The position numbers and the translations under genes are program-made. 64,000 nt of DNA, from the NCBI GenBank assembly GCA_946410455.1, contig CAMKAJ010000008.1, positions 22,205-86,204 of the forward strand, written 5' to 3'. The notes under the pieces were generated by a model, which worked only from the letters and a program-made list of their open reading frames with translations, did no database searches and was not told the DNA's origin. The stretch comes from an uncultured Bacteroidales bacterium. GTDB taxonomy: Bacteria > Bacteroidota > Bacteroidia > Bacteroidales > UBA932. Of this stretch, positions 54,069-61,875 are shown piece after piece (the first letter of the stretch is position 1; every line of letters starts with the position of its first letter).

Positions 54069-55208
54069 CTATTCCGACAAGCTCAGCTTCCTGATAAACG
54101 GTAAGTTCTTTTCGCAGACGGATTCAACCTTTTTTATGATTTCCATACACCGTTCGCGTGGAATCCGTATTCCTACCCCCGCTTTCAAGACATCATCAAG
54201 ACTCGGGTTCCCTTTGTAAAAGAGAGAAGTCGCATGCTCTCCCCGAGAGCCGGCAGGGGAATAAGTAATGTCGTACGCCGGGGCAAGCGACCACGTGCCC
54301 TCCCGGCAGATGAACGAGAAGTTTTTGGCATGATCGTCCTTATTGTCGACCACCAGGTTGACTACCATACGGCGGAACATCTCTTCCACCTGGACTGGAT
54401 CCTGAGTGAGATAACCAGTCAGAGCAAGGAGATTCGTGTAGTCCACATCCAGGTTCCTGAAGTCAGTTTTCAAGAGCGCTGCGGAGGACAGGACATGCAG
54501 CTTCTGCCCGTCCACACCGTAATCGAACCGTTCTATGGCGAAATACCTGTCCATGATAAGGCCGATACGTGGTATGGAGACTCCGCATTCACAAGCAGTT
54601 TTCATATAGAGAAACTCGCTCTGCCCGATATCCAAAGGGTCGTATGTATGCCTGAATTTCACCATCCAGTGAGAGCCGTCCTGTGAACGGAACATGGCCT
54701 TGGGCCTGGCGCCGCCCGAGTTGGCGCTGTTATAATAGAGGAACTCGGCGTCTCCAGTAGTTTTCTCTGACAACACCTTAAGCGCTTCTTCCTGAATTAA
54801 GTCCAGGTGCTCCATCCCATCCAGTTCCTGCTGACGGTGAATACCGGGCATCATAGGCAGGTACGAGAGTGCTCCCATTCCGGAAGTCCCGATAATGGAG
54901 AGCCGCTGAAGTGGGGTAAGGTCACGCAGGGACACTCCTTCCCTGTTAAGTATTCTTTCCATGAGATAGAGCCCGTATCCGTCAGGAATACTGTCTTCGA
55001 AAACGGCGAAACAGCCGTTGAGTTTATCATTATCGGCATAGAAAAGTCCACTCTGGAGCGGCAGTTCAGTCGGTGAGATAGAAAAGCCTTCAGAGAGCCA
55101 TGACCGGTCATATTCGAAGACACACGTGCCGGATGCCGGATCCAGTTGAAGCGTTCCGACAGGGGTATCCCGATAAAGGACTTTTACTTTTAAGATGTCA
55201 ATAATCAT
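54069..55208 (-). CDS. hipA: HipA-family serine/threonine kinase toxin
   Basis: 379 residues, near the usual length of single-chain HipA (about 440). The N-terminal couple-HipA domain has the SGARPK-type loop (SGGARPKAMF, 164-173). The kinase core has the catalytic DNKDDHAKN at 288-296 and the metal-binding Asp313 in APAYDIT. In E. coli, HipA phosphorylates glutamyl-tRNA synthetase and induces dormancy; the target here is unknown. The ATG overlaps the stop of the small HTH gene by 4 bases. All catalytic residues are present. Confidence 0.9.
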   Translation of the reverse strand: MIIDILKVKVLYRDTPVGTLQLDPASGTCVFEYDRSWLSEGFSISPTELPLQSGLFYADNDKLNGCFAVFEDSIPDGYGLYLMERILNREGVSLRDLTPLQRLSIIGTSGMGALSYLPMMPGIHRQQELDGMEHLDLIQEEALKVLSEKTTGDAEFLYYNSANSGGARPKAMFRSQDGSHWMVKFRHTYDPLDIGQSEFLYMKTACECGVSIPRIGLIMDRYFAIERFDYGVDGQKLHVLSSAALLKTDFRNLDVDYTNLLALTGYLTQDPVQVEEMFRRMVVNLVVDNKDDHAKNFSFICREGTWSLAPAYDITYSPAGSRGEHATSLFYKGNPSLDDVLKAGVGIRIPRERCMEIIKKVESVCEKNLPFIRKLSLSE

Positions 55209-55516
55209 CGTCCGTGCTTCCTGTTCTTGTTTTTATTTATCTTCTCCAGTTCTTCGGACGTGCTGTATTTCGTCCTGGACATGATACTCCCCATTTCATC
55301 AAAGTAATCAAATTCGATTACGAGCCGGCAAAAGGATTCAAATGATATTTTTCCGGTCACCTCGAACCGTTCGATAGTCGGGGCCGGAATACCGGTTATC
55401 TCCGACAGGGTCCTCCGACTGTACCCCTTGTCCAGTCTCCTTGCCTTGCAGTTGCCGGCAATCCTCATCATGAGAGTGCTGGGGTTTCGCGAATAATTAT
55501 CGAGCCTGTATTCCAT
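55205..55516 (-). CDS. hipB: HipB-type antitoxin (HTH)
   Basis: 103 residues. Residues about 17-75 form a helix-turn-helix of the XRE kind (CKARRLDKGYSRRTLSEITGIP, then TIERFEVTGKISFESFCRLV). The C-terminal tail is Lys/Asn/Arg-rich. It should bind HipA and repress the hipBA promoter. It comes first and overlaps hipA by 4 bases, the normal order for this pair. Confidence 0.85.
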   Translation of the reverse strand: MEYRLDNYSRNPSTLMMRIAGNCKARRLDKGYSRRTLSEITGIPAPTIERFEVTGKISFESFCRLVIEFDYFDEMGSIMSRTKYSTSEELEKINKNKNRKHGR

Positions 55517-55551
55517 AATATAATATTTTAAAAAGGCCTAATAGGCTTATT

Positions 55552-56025
55552 TTGCACATAATCTTATGCAAAGATAATAAAAAACCTTCTCCCAAACAAC
55601 CCCATCCTTTCAGAGACTGTCTAACACCGAACATTCCCCGTGCAAAACCCGTCGCAGGCGTCACTGCGCCATTGGTTTCGCATTCGGGAATCAAGTCTAA
55701 AGTCCACTTTGACATTGGCGAAACGGATGCAAGGGTGACTGACATCAGGAACCAGGTGTATTGCTTCAGTGGTAACGTGAAGACTGAGAAGGCGCCTCTT
55801 TGCCCTAAGTTCGTCACGGAGTGTCCTGCTAACGCCCGTCTTCGCTTCCTCGCCGACCTCATTGTTTCTTCTGGAATGCCGTTCACGGAATTCCTCCGGC
55901 AGGTCCATATGTACTACACGACAGTGCAGAACTACTTCGAGAACGACAACATCAAGATCTCGACGCTTTGCAGCATCGCTGAGTGCATGGGCACCAAGAT
56001 AGTTTGGGACTTTAACGAGGACTAG
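55552..56025 (+). CDS. Putative DNA-binding protein of a mobile element; start uncertain
   Basis: 157 codons open from TTG at 55552; the first 80-90 may not be translated. The last 65 residues (ARLRFLADLIVSSGMPFTEF, then QNYFENDNIKISTL and EAMGT-like ECMGTKIVWDF) look like a small helix-turn-helix protein common in Bacteroidales accessory regions. No function can be assigned. A strong terminator 18 bases after the stop supports real expression. It diverges from hipB, so it might share control with that pair. Confidence 0.5.
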   Translation: MHIILCKDNKKPSPKQPHPFRDCLTPNIPRAKPVAGVTAPLVSHSGIKSKVHFDIGETDARVTDIRNQVYCFSGNVKTEKAPLCPKFVTECPANARLRFLADLIVSSGMPFTEFLRQVHMYYTTVQNYFENDNIKISTLCSIAECMGTKIVWDFNED

Positions 56026-56043
56026 GCTATCCTGCTTTACACG

Positions 56044-56088
56044 CCCAGCCCCTGGTTCGTCTGCTGACCGCCAGGGGCTGGGCTTTTA
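56044..56088 (+). terminator. Rho-independent terminator
   Basis: A perfect 12-base stem, CCCAGCCCCTGG against CCAGGGGCTGGG, around a 15-base loop, followed by CTTTTATATT. Confidence 0.88.
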
Positions 56089-56229
56089 TATTAAACTAAT
56101 GGCAATTCCAGTATTATCTCACATTTTCACCTTATTATTCTCAAGAATTGCTCCCATTATAACCAAAATGTCAAAAAATACGGCTAACTTCGTTGCAAGC
56201 AACAAAGCCGTTGCAACTTTATACACTTT

Positions 56230-56281
56230 GCCCCTAAAAGGGCTTTTTAATTGCCAGCCTCGAAGGTTGGCGTTTTTGTTT
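56230..56281 (+). terminator. Two consecutive hairpins with T-runs
   Basis: GCCC-6-GGGC with TTTTT, then GCCAGCCT-CGA-AGGTTGGC (one G-U pair) with a T-rich tail right before the ATG at 56283. They end a transcript from upstream or attenuate the next gene. Between 56089 and 56229 I see only AT-rich sequence. Confidence 0.6.
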
Positions 56282-56282
56282 T

Positions 56283-56435
56283 ATGAAAAGAGACCGGACT
56301 AACATATCTACAGCTCTGGCATTGCTGAAATCCGGAAAGTCTTATACAGAGGTGACTTCTGTAACAGGACTGTCCTACAAGACTCTCCGCCGATACCTTG
56401 CTCTTCATAATAAATGGGGAAATTATCTCCGTTGA
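56283..56435 (+). pseudogene. Short helix-turn-helix ORF, probably the severed start of the DnaB-N-like gene
   Basis: 50 residues, MKRDRTNISTALALLKSGKS followed by a turn VTGLSYKTLRRYLALHNKW, a resolvase/homeodomain-like DNA-binding helix pair. It ends at TGA just where the next reading frame (56398 onward) becomes meaningful, and that frame has no good start codon. One base added or lost near 56400-56430 would join them. Could also be a separate small regulator. Confidence 0.45.
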
Positions 56436-57048
56436 TGATGAAAGAGATCGCACGGCTTTCATCCAATCCGGTGGTAGCATTTCCGGCGTCCTTGACATGG
56501 TCTCCGGGACGCGCGCCAATGTAATCATACGGCGGGCAGTTTCTCAACGCGCTTTCATTCCCGATGATCTTTCTTCAGAATCTGTTGGACTGTTCCTCCG
56601 CGACCTTTGCGACGCGATCAAGAAGTTCGACGAACGGATTGTGTCAGCACCTGATGTCGAAGATGCTGTGGTTGGCGGTATCTTGATCGATAAGGATAGT
56701 GCAGATCTACTCCTTTCCGAGCTTACACCAGATTGCTTCTCCAGCATCATTAACCGTAATTTTTTTTAGGCGGCATATGATATCTGGAAGGACTGTGGCG
56801 TGCCCTCTCCAGAAACAGTTGCAAATCGCATTGGCGCCGAAATCGAGGAACTTAGCAAAGTTGCAGCAAATGCCTCTGGAGCAGCAACCAATATTGAGTA
56901 TTATGCTAAGATTCTCCTGCAGAGCAGGCTCCGCCGCCGGGTGATTACAGAAGCTGCCGGTCTACTCGTCGCTGCCATGGACAAGAAGACAGATTCATCT
57001 GAGCTTATAGATTTATGCAAGAGCCTGACTCTTAGGGTGCATCAATGA
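56398..57048 (+). pseudogene. DnaB helicase N-terminal domain-like gene with in-frame amber
   Basis: One frame, 217 codons, interrupted only by TAG at 56767-56769. Before the stop VEDAVVGGILIDKDSADLLL and TPDCFSSIINRNFF, after it AAYDIWKDCGVPSPETVANR, SGAATNIEYYAKILLQSRLRR: together a typical DnaB N-terminal domain, where the stop replaces the residue (often Glu) before AAYDIW. There is no helicase domain and no proper start. It probably derives from a replication or maintenance gene of the island. Confidence 0.6.
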
Positions 57049-57120
57049 GACTATAATTGAGCTGAAACTTTCCGAGTTCTAATGCCGTATAGAACGAGCA
57101 ATTATAAACAAACTATATTT

Positions 57121-57306
57121 ATGGCACACACTTATATCAATGAAAGGCATCGCAAGTATGCCGAGAAATGTATGAAAGCTATCGAAGAAACAACCAAGAT
57201 GCATTACACCGACGAACAGATGCTAGCCCGATGCAGCAGGAACTTAGGGATTGAAGAGACTGCTGACCAACTGACTGATAAGAACAATTCTAGCGGGAAA
57301 GAATGA
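57121..57306 (+). CDS. Small hypothetical protein of the island
   Basis: 61 residues from the ATG at 57121 (MAHTYINERHRKYAEKCMKA), charged and helical, not recognised. It overlaps the phosphoesterase start by 4 bases (ATGA), which argues that it is or was a real coupled gene. Confidence 0.45.
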   Translation: MAHTYINERHRKYAEKCMKAIEETTKMHYTDEQMLARCSRNLGIEETADQLTDKNNSSGKE

Positions 57307-57956
57307 AAATACAATACGCATCGGACCTTCACCTGGAGTTCTATGACAATGCCCTCTTTATTGCCCGTAACCCATTCAAGGCCGTGGGAGATATTCTTGT
57401 GCTTGCCGGCGATACAATGTCATTGAGGGACTTCGACAGTTACAAACAGCACAGATTTTTTGACTGGTGTTCAGATCATTACCAGCAGACGTTCCTGGTG
57501 CCTGGAAATCATTAGTATTACCATGACGACATCAAGGCGTATCCGGATTCGTGGGTCAAGGAACTACGCCCAAATGTGCGAATGTGCGAGAATAAAAGCT
57601 TCCTCGTCGATGATACGGAAATCATTCTTTCGACTCTTTGGTCGCTTGTTCCAAACAAGAACTGGCCGGCAGTGCGTGACGGGATGAGTGACTTTCATCT
57701 GATTCGATATGACAACCATCCGCTGACGCAGTCAATTTATAATGCAATGCATGAGCGTGACCTGGCTTTCATCAAGGATTCCGTAGCAAAGAGCAAGGCT
57801 GCTCATATAGTGGTGGTGACGCACCACGTGCCGACCAGGCACTGCGTGGCTCCTGAGTTTAGGAATTCGAGCATTGGAACCGGCTTCACCGTGGACTTGA
57901 CGGAGTATATCAAGAACTTCTCCGGGGAAAAGTGTGTTGACCTAAAAGTTAAATAA
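57303..57956 (+). pseudogene. Metallophosphoesterase with in-frame amber and lost C-terminus
   Basis: Begins MKIQYASDLHLEFYDN (metal motif DLH) with LAGDT; the third motif reads PGNH then TAG (57513-57515) then YYHDDI, where intact relatives have GNHEYY or GNHDYY. The frame then continues for 146 codons with VVVTHHVPTR. It ends before the final GHxH metal motif, so the C-terminus is missing as well. Two independent lesions suggest a pseudogene rather than recoding. Confidence 0.7.
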
Positions 57957-58126
57957 AGGTCCCCGGCTATCATCGCTGCCAGGGACGATGCTATTTCTAA
58001 GGAATAATAGAATCTTTTGTCCGAATTTCCAAGCTTCGCTATCACATACTTTTTGTGATTAACCACACACTCGCCATTTTTGGAAGGGATATAACATCAG
58101 AAGAATGGTTTGTATAAAAAAATTGT

Positions 58127-58134
58127 TACATTTG
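58127..58134 (+). promoter_or_regulatory. -7 promoter box before the kinase-like gene
   Basis: TACATTTG, 7 bases before the ATG at 58142 and 3 before an out-of-frame ATG at 58138. The gap 57957-58126 shows no other feature. Confidence 0.55.
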
Positions 58135-58141
58135 CAGATGT

Positions 58142-58999
58142 ATGGGGAACAGGAAATTGGATTTATTGAACCAGGCAGTTTGGGACAATGGATTCACTAC
58201 CGAAACACTTCAACTGCTCACGCAAGTTACAAAGGAGGTATATAATGGCACCACGTTATTTGAACGAATTCCACAAGCGCAATTGCCGGGCTTGTCGCGA
58301 GGCTCTGAAATCCTCTGCGCAGCGGCCATTATCTGTAGAGGATGTCCTGGAACAGAGTCGGAGAAACGGGAGATCTACCGTACGTCGGATCTCATCGCAG
58401 ACGGACGTATTCAGGAAACGTGTGTAGAATCTTGGGCGCGTATCACCGGGTGTTGGTTTGAAGATGCGAGGCTCTACCTGTCATCAATTTCTCAAGCGTA
58501 CGATTTCGGGACGGAAAGCACTGTGTTTTTCGACTTGCAAAAGCGAATAGTACGGAAATTTATTACTCTCAAACACTACAACGTATTACGTCTTGCCCTT
58601 GATCGTATTATAATCCACAATGCGATTTTTCCGAATGCGTATATGCGCGTAACTGGCTTTGGGCGGGATGAAGACGGTCAATTTGGGATTTTGATAGAGC
58701 AGCCATATATAGAGGGCCACGCTGTCAGCGAAGATGAACGGGCAAGTTTTATGCTCCAACTTGGCTTTAAAGAGGCCGGAGAGGATTATGGAATGCACCT
58801 GAATTATATGACAGACTTCCTATACATAGGTGATGTAAATGAGTACAATGTTCTCAAGCACGCCAATGGAGCAATCTTCGTGTTTGATTGTGACTGTCGT
58901 CTCAATGTCCCTACCTTGGGATGTGGTGGATCCTGGAGCATTCCCCCTGTCTCAATAGACTTTACCAAACCTTGCCGCATCTTCGCATCAATGAAATGA
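58142..58999 (+). CDS. Mobile-element protein, possibly kinase-like (polyvalent-protein type)
   Basis: 285 residues. No certain homology, but the C-terminal part has a conserved-looking order: FGRDEDGQFGILIEQPYIEG, YIGDVNEYNVLKHANGAIFVFDCDCRLN, then CGG. The D-x-N-x-x-NVL...G...V-x-D arrangement recalls the catalytic and metal loops of protein-kinase-like domains found in polyvalent proteins of Bacteroidota phages and plasmids. VESWARITGCWFED resembles the conserved segment before such domains. Substrate unknown. It has its own promoter box and lower GC than the chromosomal genes. Confidence 0.5.
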   Translation: MGNRKLDLLNQAVWDNGFTTETLQLLTQVTKEVYNGTTLFERIPQAQLPGLSRGSEILCAAAIICRGCPGTESEKREIYRTSDLIADGRIQETCVESWARITGCWFEDARLYLSSISQAYDFGTESTVFFDLQKRIVRKFITLKHYNVLRLALDRIIIHNAIFPNAYMRVTGFGRDEDGQFGILIEQPYIEGHAVSEDERASFMLQLGFKEAGEDYGMHLNYMTDFLYIGDVNEYNVLKHANGAIFVFDCDCRLNVPTLGCGGSWSIPPVSIDFTKPCRIFASMK

Positions 59000-59014
59000 T
59001 GCGCGTTCTGCCAA

Positions 59015-59037
59015 ATGACTCGCAAATAGCTCGCAAC
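59015..59037 (+). repeat. Left short direct repeat flanking the AAA ATPase gene
   Basis: ATGACTCGCAAATAGCTCGC followed by AAC; 21 of 23 bases match 60361-60383. Internally it repeats CTCGCAA twice. Confidence 0.65.
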
Positions 59038-59125
59038 TGATTCTAGTGTTATCCACACTCATGTAATAGATTCGAGCAGCATCCGATGATCGGCCGCTCG
59101 ATGCGATTTTGTAAAATATATTTTA

Positions 59126-59133
59126 TATATTTG
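59126..59133 (+). promoter_or_regulatory. -7 promoter box for the AAA ATPase
   Basis: TATATTTG, 19 bases before the ATG at 59153. Confidence 0.6.
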
Positions 59134-59152
59134 TAAAACGAATTACAGAAAT

Positions 59153-60355
59153 ATGCAATACGAGAGACAACATTTAGCCATACTAAAGAGCCGGATGGCT
59201 GAGCCACGAAGGCGGATGCAGATTATCATGGGACCCCGTCAAGTGGGTAAATCAACCGTTGTATTTCAATACTGCGATAGCATTGATACTCCATATGATT
59301 ACTTTGCTGCCGATGCTGTGAATCGTTTCGATACAACGTGGATTCCCAACCATTGGCAGGAAGCCCGAATGAAGATGGACCTCCATGGTGACAAGGAGCG
59401 CATCCTCATCATCGACGAGGTGCAGAAGATAGAAGGCTGGAGCGAACAGGTCAAAAAGGAATGGGATGAGGATACCCGAAAGAAACGCAACTTGAAAGTC
59501 ATTCTCCTGGGCTCTTCCCGCGTTCTGCTTCAGAAAGGCCTGAACGAATCTCTCGAAGGTCGCTTCGAGCCTATCAAGATGGGCTACTGGGAGTGGAACG
59601 AAATGAGGGATGCCTTCGGCTTCACCATGCAGCAGTACATCTATTTTGGTGGTTTCCCCGGACTGGCTCCGGACATCCACGACGAAGACCGCTGGCGTAA
59701 CTTGATGGAAGACACCATCATCACTCCCATCCTTACCCGCGACATCCTGGAGATTGAGGAAATCCGCAATCCTGCCCTTCTTCGGCAGGTCTTCGAACTC
59801 GCATGCATTGAGTCCGCACGTGAGTTATCCCTTACCAAAATGCAGGGAACCATGAACAGCGGAACTGTGCCGACTATCAAGAGTTACCTGACTGTCCTGG
59901 ACCAGACGATGACGGTAAAGCCATTGCAGAAATATGCTCCTTCCATAATCAAAGAGAAAAATACCATTCCCAAGATGCAGGTTTTCAACAGCGCCTTCCG
60001 CAATCGCTACGGCCAGTTCACCTTCGAGGAAGCCGTCACCAATCCAACCGAGTGGGGACGGCAAGTAGAATCTGCTGTAGGTGCACACCTTGCCAACCGG
60101 TCGCAACTGGATTCGTTCGAACTCCTATACTGGCGCGAAGACAATAAGAAAGAATGCGACTATGTACTGAAGAAAGGACAATCCCTGGTAGCTATCGAGG
60201 TTAAAAGCAGCAGCGATAAAAACACCTCCGGCTTCGAAAAATTCAAAGAGCTTTATAGAGAGCACATAACGTCTGCTTTCATTGTCGGGCCGGAGGGCCT
60301 TCCACTGGAGGATTTCTTCTGCCTGGACCTTAAGAAACTGTTTAAGTCAACATAG
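59153..60355 (+). CDS. AAA ATPase with C-terminal DUF4143 nuclease-like domain
   Basis: 400 residues. Walker A GPRQVGKST is at 27-35, Walker B ERILIIDEVQ at 82-91 and a sensor-like VILLGSSR near 118; the C-terminal DUF4143 part contains CDYVL and AIEVKSS, a PD-(D/E)xK-like core. The family is abundant in anaerobes and archaea, and its function is unsettled (suggested links to defence or DNA repair). It is monocistronic with its own promoter and is flanked by the 23-bp direct repeats, so it looks like a cassette within the island. Confidence 0.88.
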   Translation: MQYERQHLAILKSRMAEPRRRMQIIMGPRQVGKSTVVFQYCDSIDTPYDYFAADAVNRFDTTWIPNHWQEARMKMDLHGDKERILIIDEVQKIEGWSEQVKKEWDEDTRKKRNLKVILLGSSRVLLQKGLNESLEGRFEPIKMGYWEWNEMRDAFGFTMQQYIYFGGFPGLAPDIHDEDRWRNLMEDTIITPILTRDILEIEEIRNPALLRQVFELACIESARELSLTKMQGTMNSGTVPTIKSYLTVLDQTMTVKPLQKYAPSIIKEKNTIPKMQVFNSAFRNRYGQFTFEEAVTNPTEWGRQVESAVGAHLANRSQLDSFELLYWREDNKKECDYVLKKGQSLVAIEVKSSSDKNTSGFEKFKELYREHITSAFIVGPEGLPLEDFFCLDLKKLFKST

Positions 60356-60360
60356 ACCCG

Positions 60361-60383
60361 ATGACTTGCAAATAGCTTGCAAC
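60361..60383 (+). repeat. Right short direct repeat flanking the AAA ATPase gene
   Basis: ATGACTTGCAAATAGCTTGC followed by AAC, starting 5 bases after the ATPase stop; partner of 59015-59037. Confidence 0.65.
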
Positions 60384-60470
60384 GAACTTTTTTTAATAAT
60401 ATAACTTTTTGTAAAACCTTTAACACAACCGCGTAGAATCCACTTTTTAAAGAAGATCTTTTGGATTCTT

Positions 60471-60534
60471 GGCACGTCTGGAAAGCGTGTGGCCGCCTAA
60501 AGCGGCTCCAGGGTTCGAATCCCTGTCTTTCCGC
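60471..60534 (+). repeat. attR: 64-bp tRNA-Ser 3' fragment
   Basis: Perfect copy of 53471-53534. It lacks the acceptor 5' strand and D arm, so it cannot make a tRNA. Confidence 0.92.
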
Positions 60535-60556
60535 CCTAAATATTGTAATCCTCAGA

Positions 60557-60600
60557 GGGTGTATTCCAAGGCATTAGCAATGGATACACCCTTTTGTTTT
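60557..60600 (+). terminator. Probable original terminator of tRNA-Ser, displaced by the island
   Basis: GGGTGTAT pairs with ATACACCC (extended by CC/GG) around 14 bases, followed by TTTTGTTTT. It lies 23 bases beyond attR, where the tRNA transcript would have ended before integration. Confidence 0.75.
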
Positions 60601-60604
60601 GAGA

Positions 60605-61171
60605 TCATAATCTGTAACCTACAAAGATATAGGCAGGTTCGAACATGGGCGATAATCCGACGTTAATTACATCATAAGAAAGAGTGCATCCTACACCTGC
60701 TCTGATGTGTTGGAACAGGTCAATACCGACCCGTACACTAGCGCTGGCTAAAAGATGACCTTTATAAGAAATAACCGTATCAAATCCTGCTGCAGGCCCT
60801 AAACCTACAGAGATATAAGGGAAGATGAACTTATTTCGTAGCAAATTAAAGGTCGCAACCCCCAATACTTCTAAGTAATGCGCGCTTCCGGTCCCACTGG
60901 CTTCTACATTATAGCAGTACGCTGGTCCATATGAATAATTAATTCTTGCGCCAAGGCTAAAAGCCTTAGAAATAGTACGCTGCCACTCACCATAAAGACC
61001 GACTTCATATTTCTTATTGAGACCACCATCAGCTGACCCCAAAAAGATATTTGTATAGCTTACCCCAAAATCGTATTGACTCGGGTGATTACTCTGAGCA
61101 TTTATCTTACTCGAGAAAAGTAAGGAACCAAATATGATTCCAACGGTAAAAAAGAGAATTACCCTATTCAT
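60605..61171 (-). CDS. Small outer-membrane beta-barrel-like protein
   Basis: 188 residues from the ATG at 61171. A signal peptide ends near NAQ (about residue 26), then alternating polar/aromatic strands (YEVGLYGEWQR, GARINYSYGPAYCYN, YISVGLGPAAGFD) end in YIFVGYRL, with the terminal hydrophobic residue typical of outer-membrane barrels. About eight strands would fit. Function unknown. It overlaps the lipoprotein gene upstream by 8 bases; the pair is AT-rich relative to the chromosome. Confidence 0.7.
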   Translation of the reverse strand: MNRVILFFTVGIIFGSLLFSSKINAQSNHPSQYDFGVSYTNIFLGSADGGLNKKYEVGLYGEWQRTISKAFSLGARINYSYGPAYCYNVEASGTGSAHYLEVLGVATFNLLRNKFIFPYISVGLGPAAGFDTVISYKGHLLASASVRVGIDLFQHIRAGVGCTLSYDVINVGLSPMFEPAYIFVGYRL

Positions 61172-61718
61172 AGCAAAGAGAATAACCGGAAAGAACAATA
61201 TTTCGGTTTCCCATCATAGTGTTCAACCGATTCATATCGTGATCATTAGCATACTCTCCAAGATAATCAGGGATGCAAACAGAATACTCAATAGTATAAT
61301 CAAACCCTTTAGGTAATGATCTATTAATGGGCCAAGCTGCATATAAAACAGGCATTGAACGTTTAATAGTCGCATCGTGAATATCAGAGTAGAAATAACG
61401 TTCTTCCTCAAAAAAACAACTCATTGCTATAAGTTCATTCAGTTCTTGTTCATCTCGAGGGAATAACTTAAGAGCATAATGTGTTGCCTTAACTTCCTTT
61501 TCAATACCCTCTCGATAAAACATCTTGTTAATATTTGACATTTTGTAAGGATCATCCTGCACCCTCATCCAAAGTTGATTCGATGCATTAAACACATAGC
61601 TATAGTCATCACTCGTAGCTTTTGTAAGAGTACTACAACTCACCTGAAATGACTGGTCAATTTCTTTAGAACATGAAATTGACAGACATACAATCACAAA
61701 TAAAAGATAGCGCTTCAT
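61164..61718 (-). CDS. Hypothetical lipoprotein
   Basis: 184 residues from the ATG at 61718. The signal peptide has lipobox SISC (Cys16). The rest is not recognised; it has scattered cysteines and an acidic-aromatic character. It is coupled to the barrel protein that follows, so both probably act at the outer membrane. Confidence 0.65.
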   Translation of the reverse strand: MKRYLLFVIVCLSISCSKEIDQSFQVSCSTLTKATSDDYSYVFNASNQLWMRVQDDPYKMSNINKMFYREGIEKEVKATHYALKLFPRDEQELNELIAMSCFFEEERYFYSDIHDATIKRSMPVLYAAWPINRSLPKGFDYTIEYSVCIPDYLGEYANDHDMNRLNTMMGNRNIVLSGYSLCYE

Positions 61719-61845
61719 AGCCTGATTACTGTTTTGCAAAAATACACAATAATTTGAAACAGTGTTTCCATAAGTATAATCAGCAATTAAAGGCCGGCGT
61801 AGCCGGACTAGTCCCTGCTGTCTTTGAATTCTCGCAGAATAAAAC

Positions 61846-61853
61846 TATATTTG
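61846..61853 (+). promoter_or_regulatory. -7 promoter box for rubredoxin-pheA-aroB
   Basis: TATATTTG, 22 bases before the rubredoxin ATG. Just upstream (61793-61807) is CCGGC-GTA-GCCGG, a short hairpin. Confidence 0.6.
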
Positions 61854-61875
61854 TAAGATTTAAAACCAGATATTT

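Larger units (their letters stand above)
53471..60534. mobile_element. 7.0-kb genomic island integrated in tRNA-Ser, integrase missing
   Basis: Bounded by the 64-bp repeats. Integration into a tRNA 3' end that recreates the tRNA is the hallmark of tyrosine recombinases. Just inside the left end is GTAACC...GGTTAC around TGATAATCAATA, resembling the arm or core region of Bacteroidota integrase sites. Contents: AraC remnant, hipBA, a DNA-binding-like ORF, broken DnaB-N and phosphoesterase genes, a small ORF, a kinase-like protein and an AAA ATPase. No integrase, relaxase or capsid gene is recognisable, so it cannot move by itself. Confidence 0.85.

Noticed and set aside
55497..55886. 129-codon minus-strand ORF between hipB and the divergent gene
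   Set aside because: Antisense to the frame 55552-56025, which has the recognisable C-terminal part and a strong terminator.
58138..58248. 35-codon ORF starting at the first ATG after the promoter
   Set aside because: Overlaps the long gene out of frame, ends early and resembles nothing; the ATG at 58142 opens 285 codons.
53535..60470. Complete prophage or conjugative element
   Set aside because: No integrase, relaxase, portal, terminase or capsid gene is recognisable; the content is remnants plus a few cargo genes.
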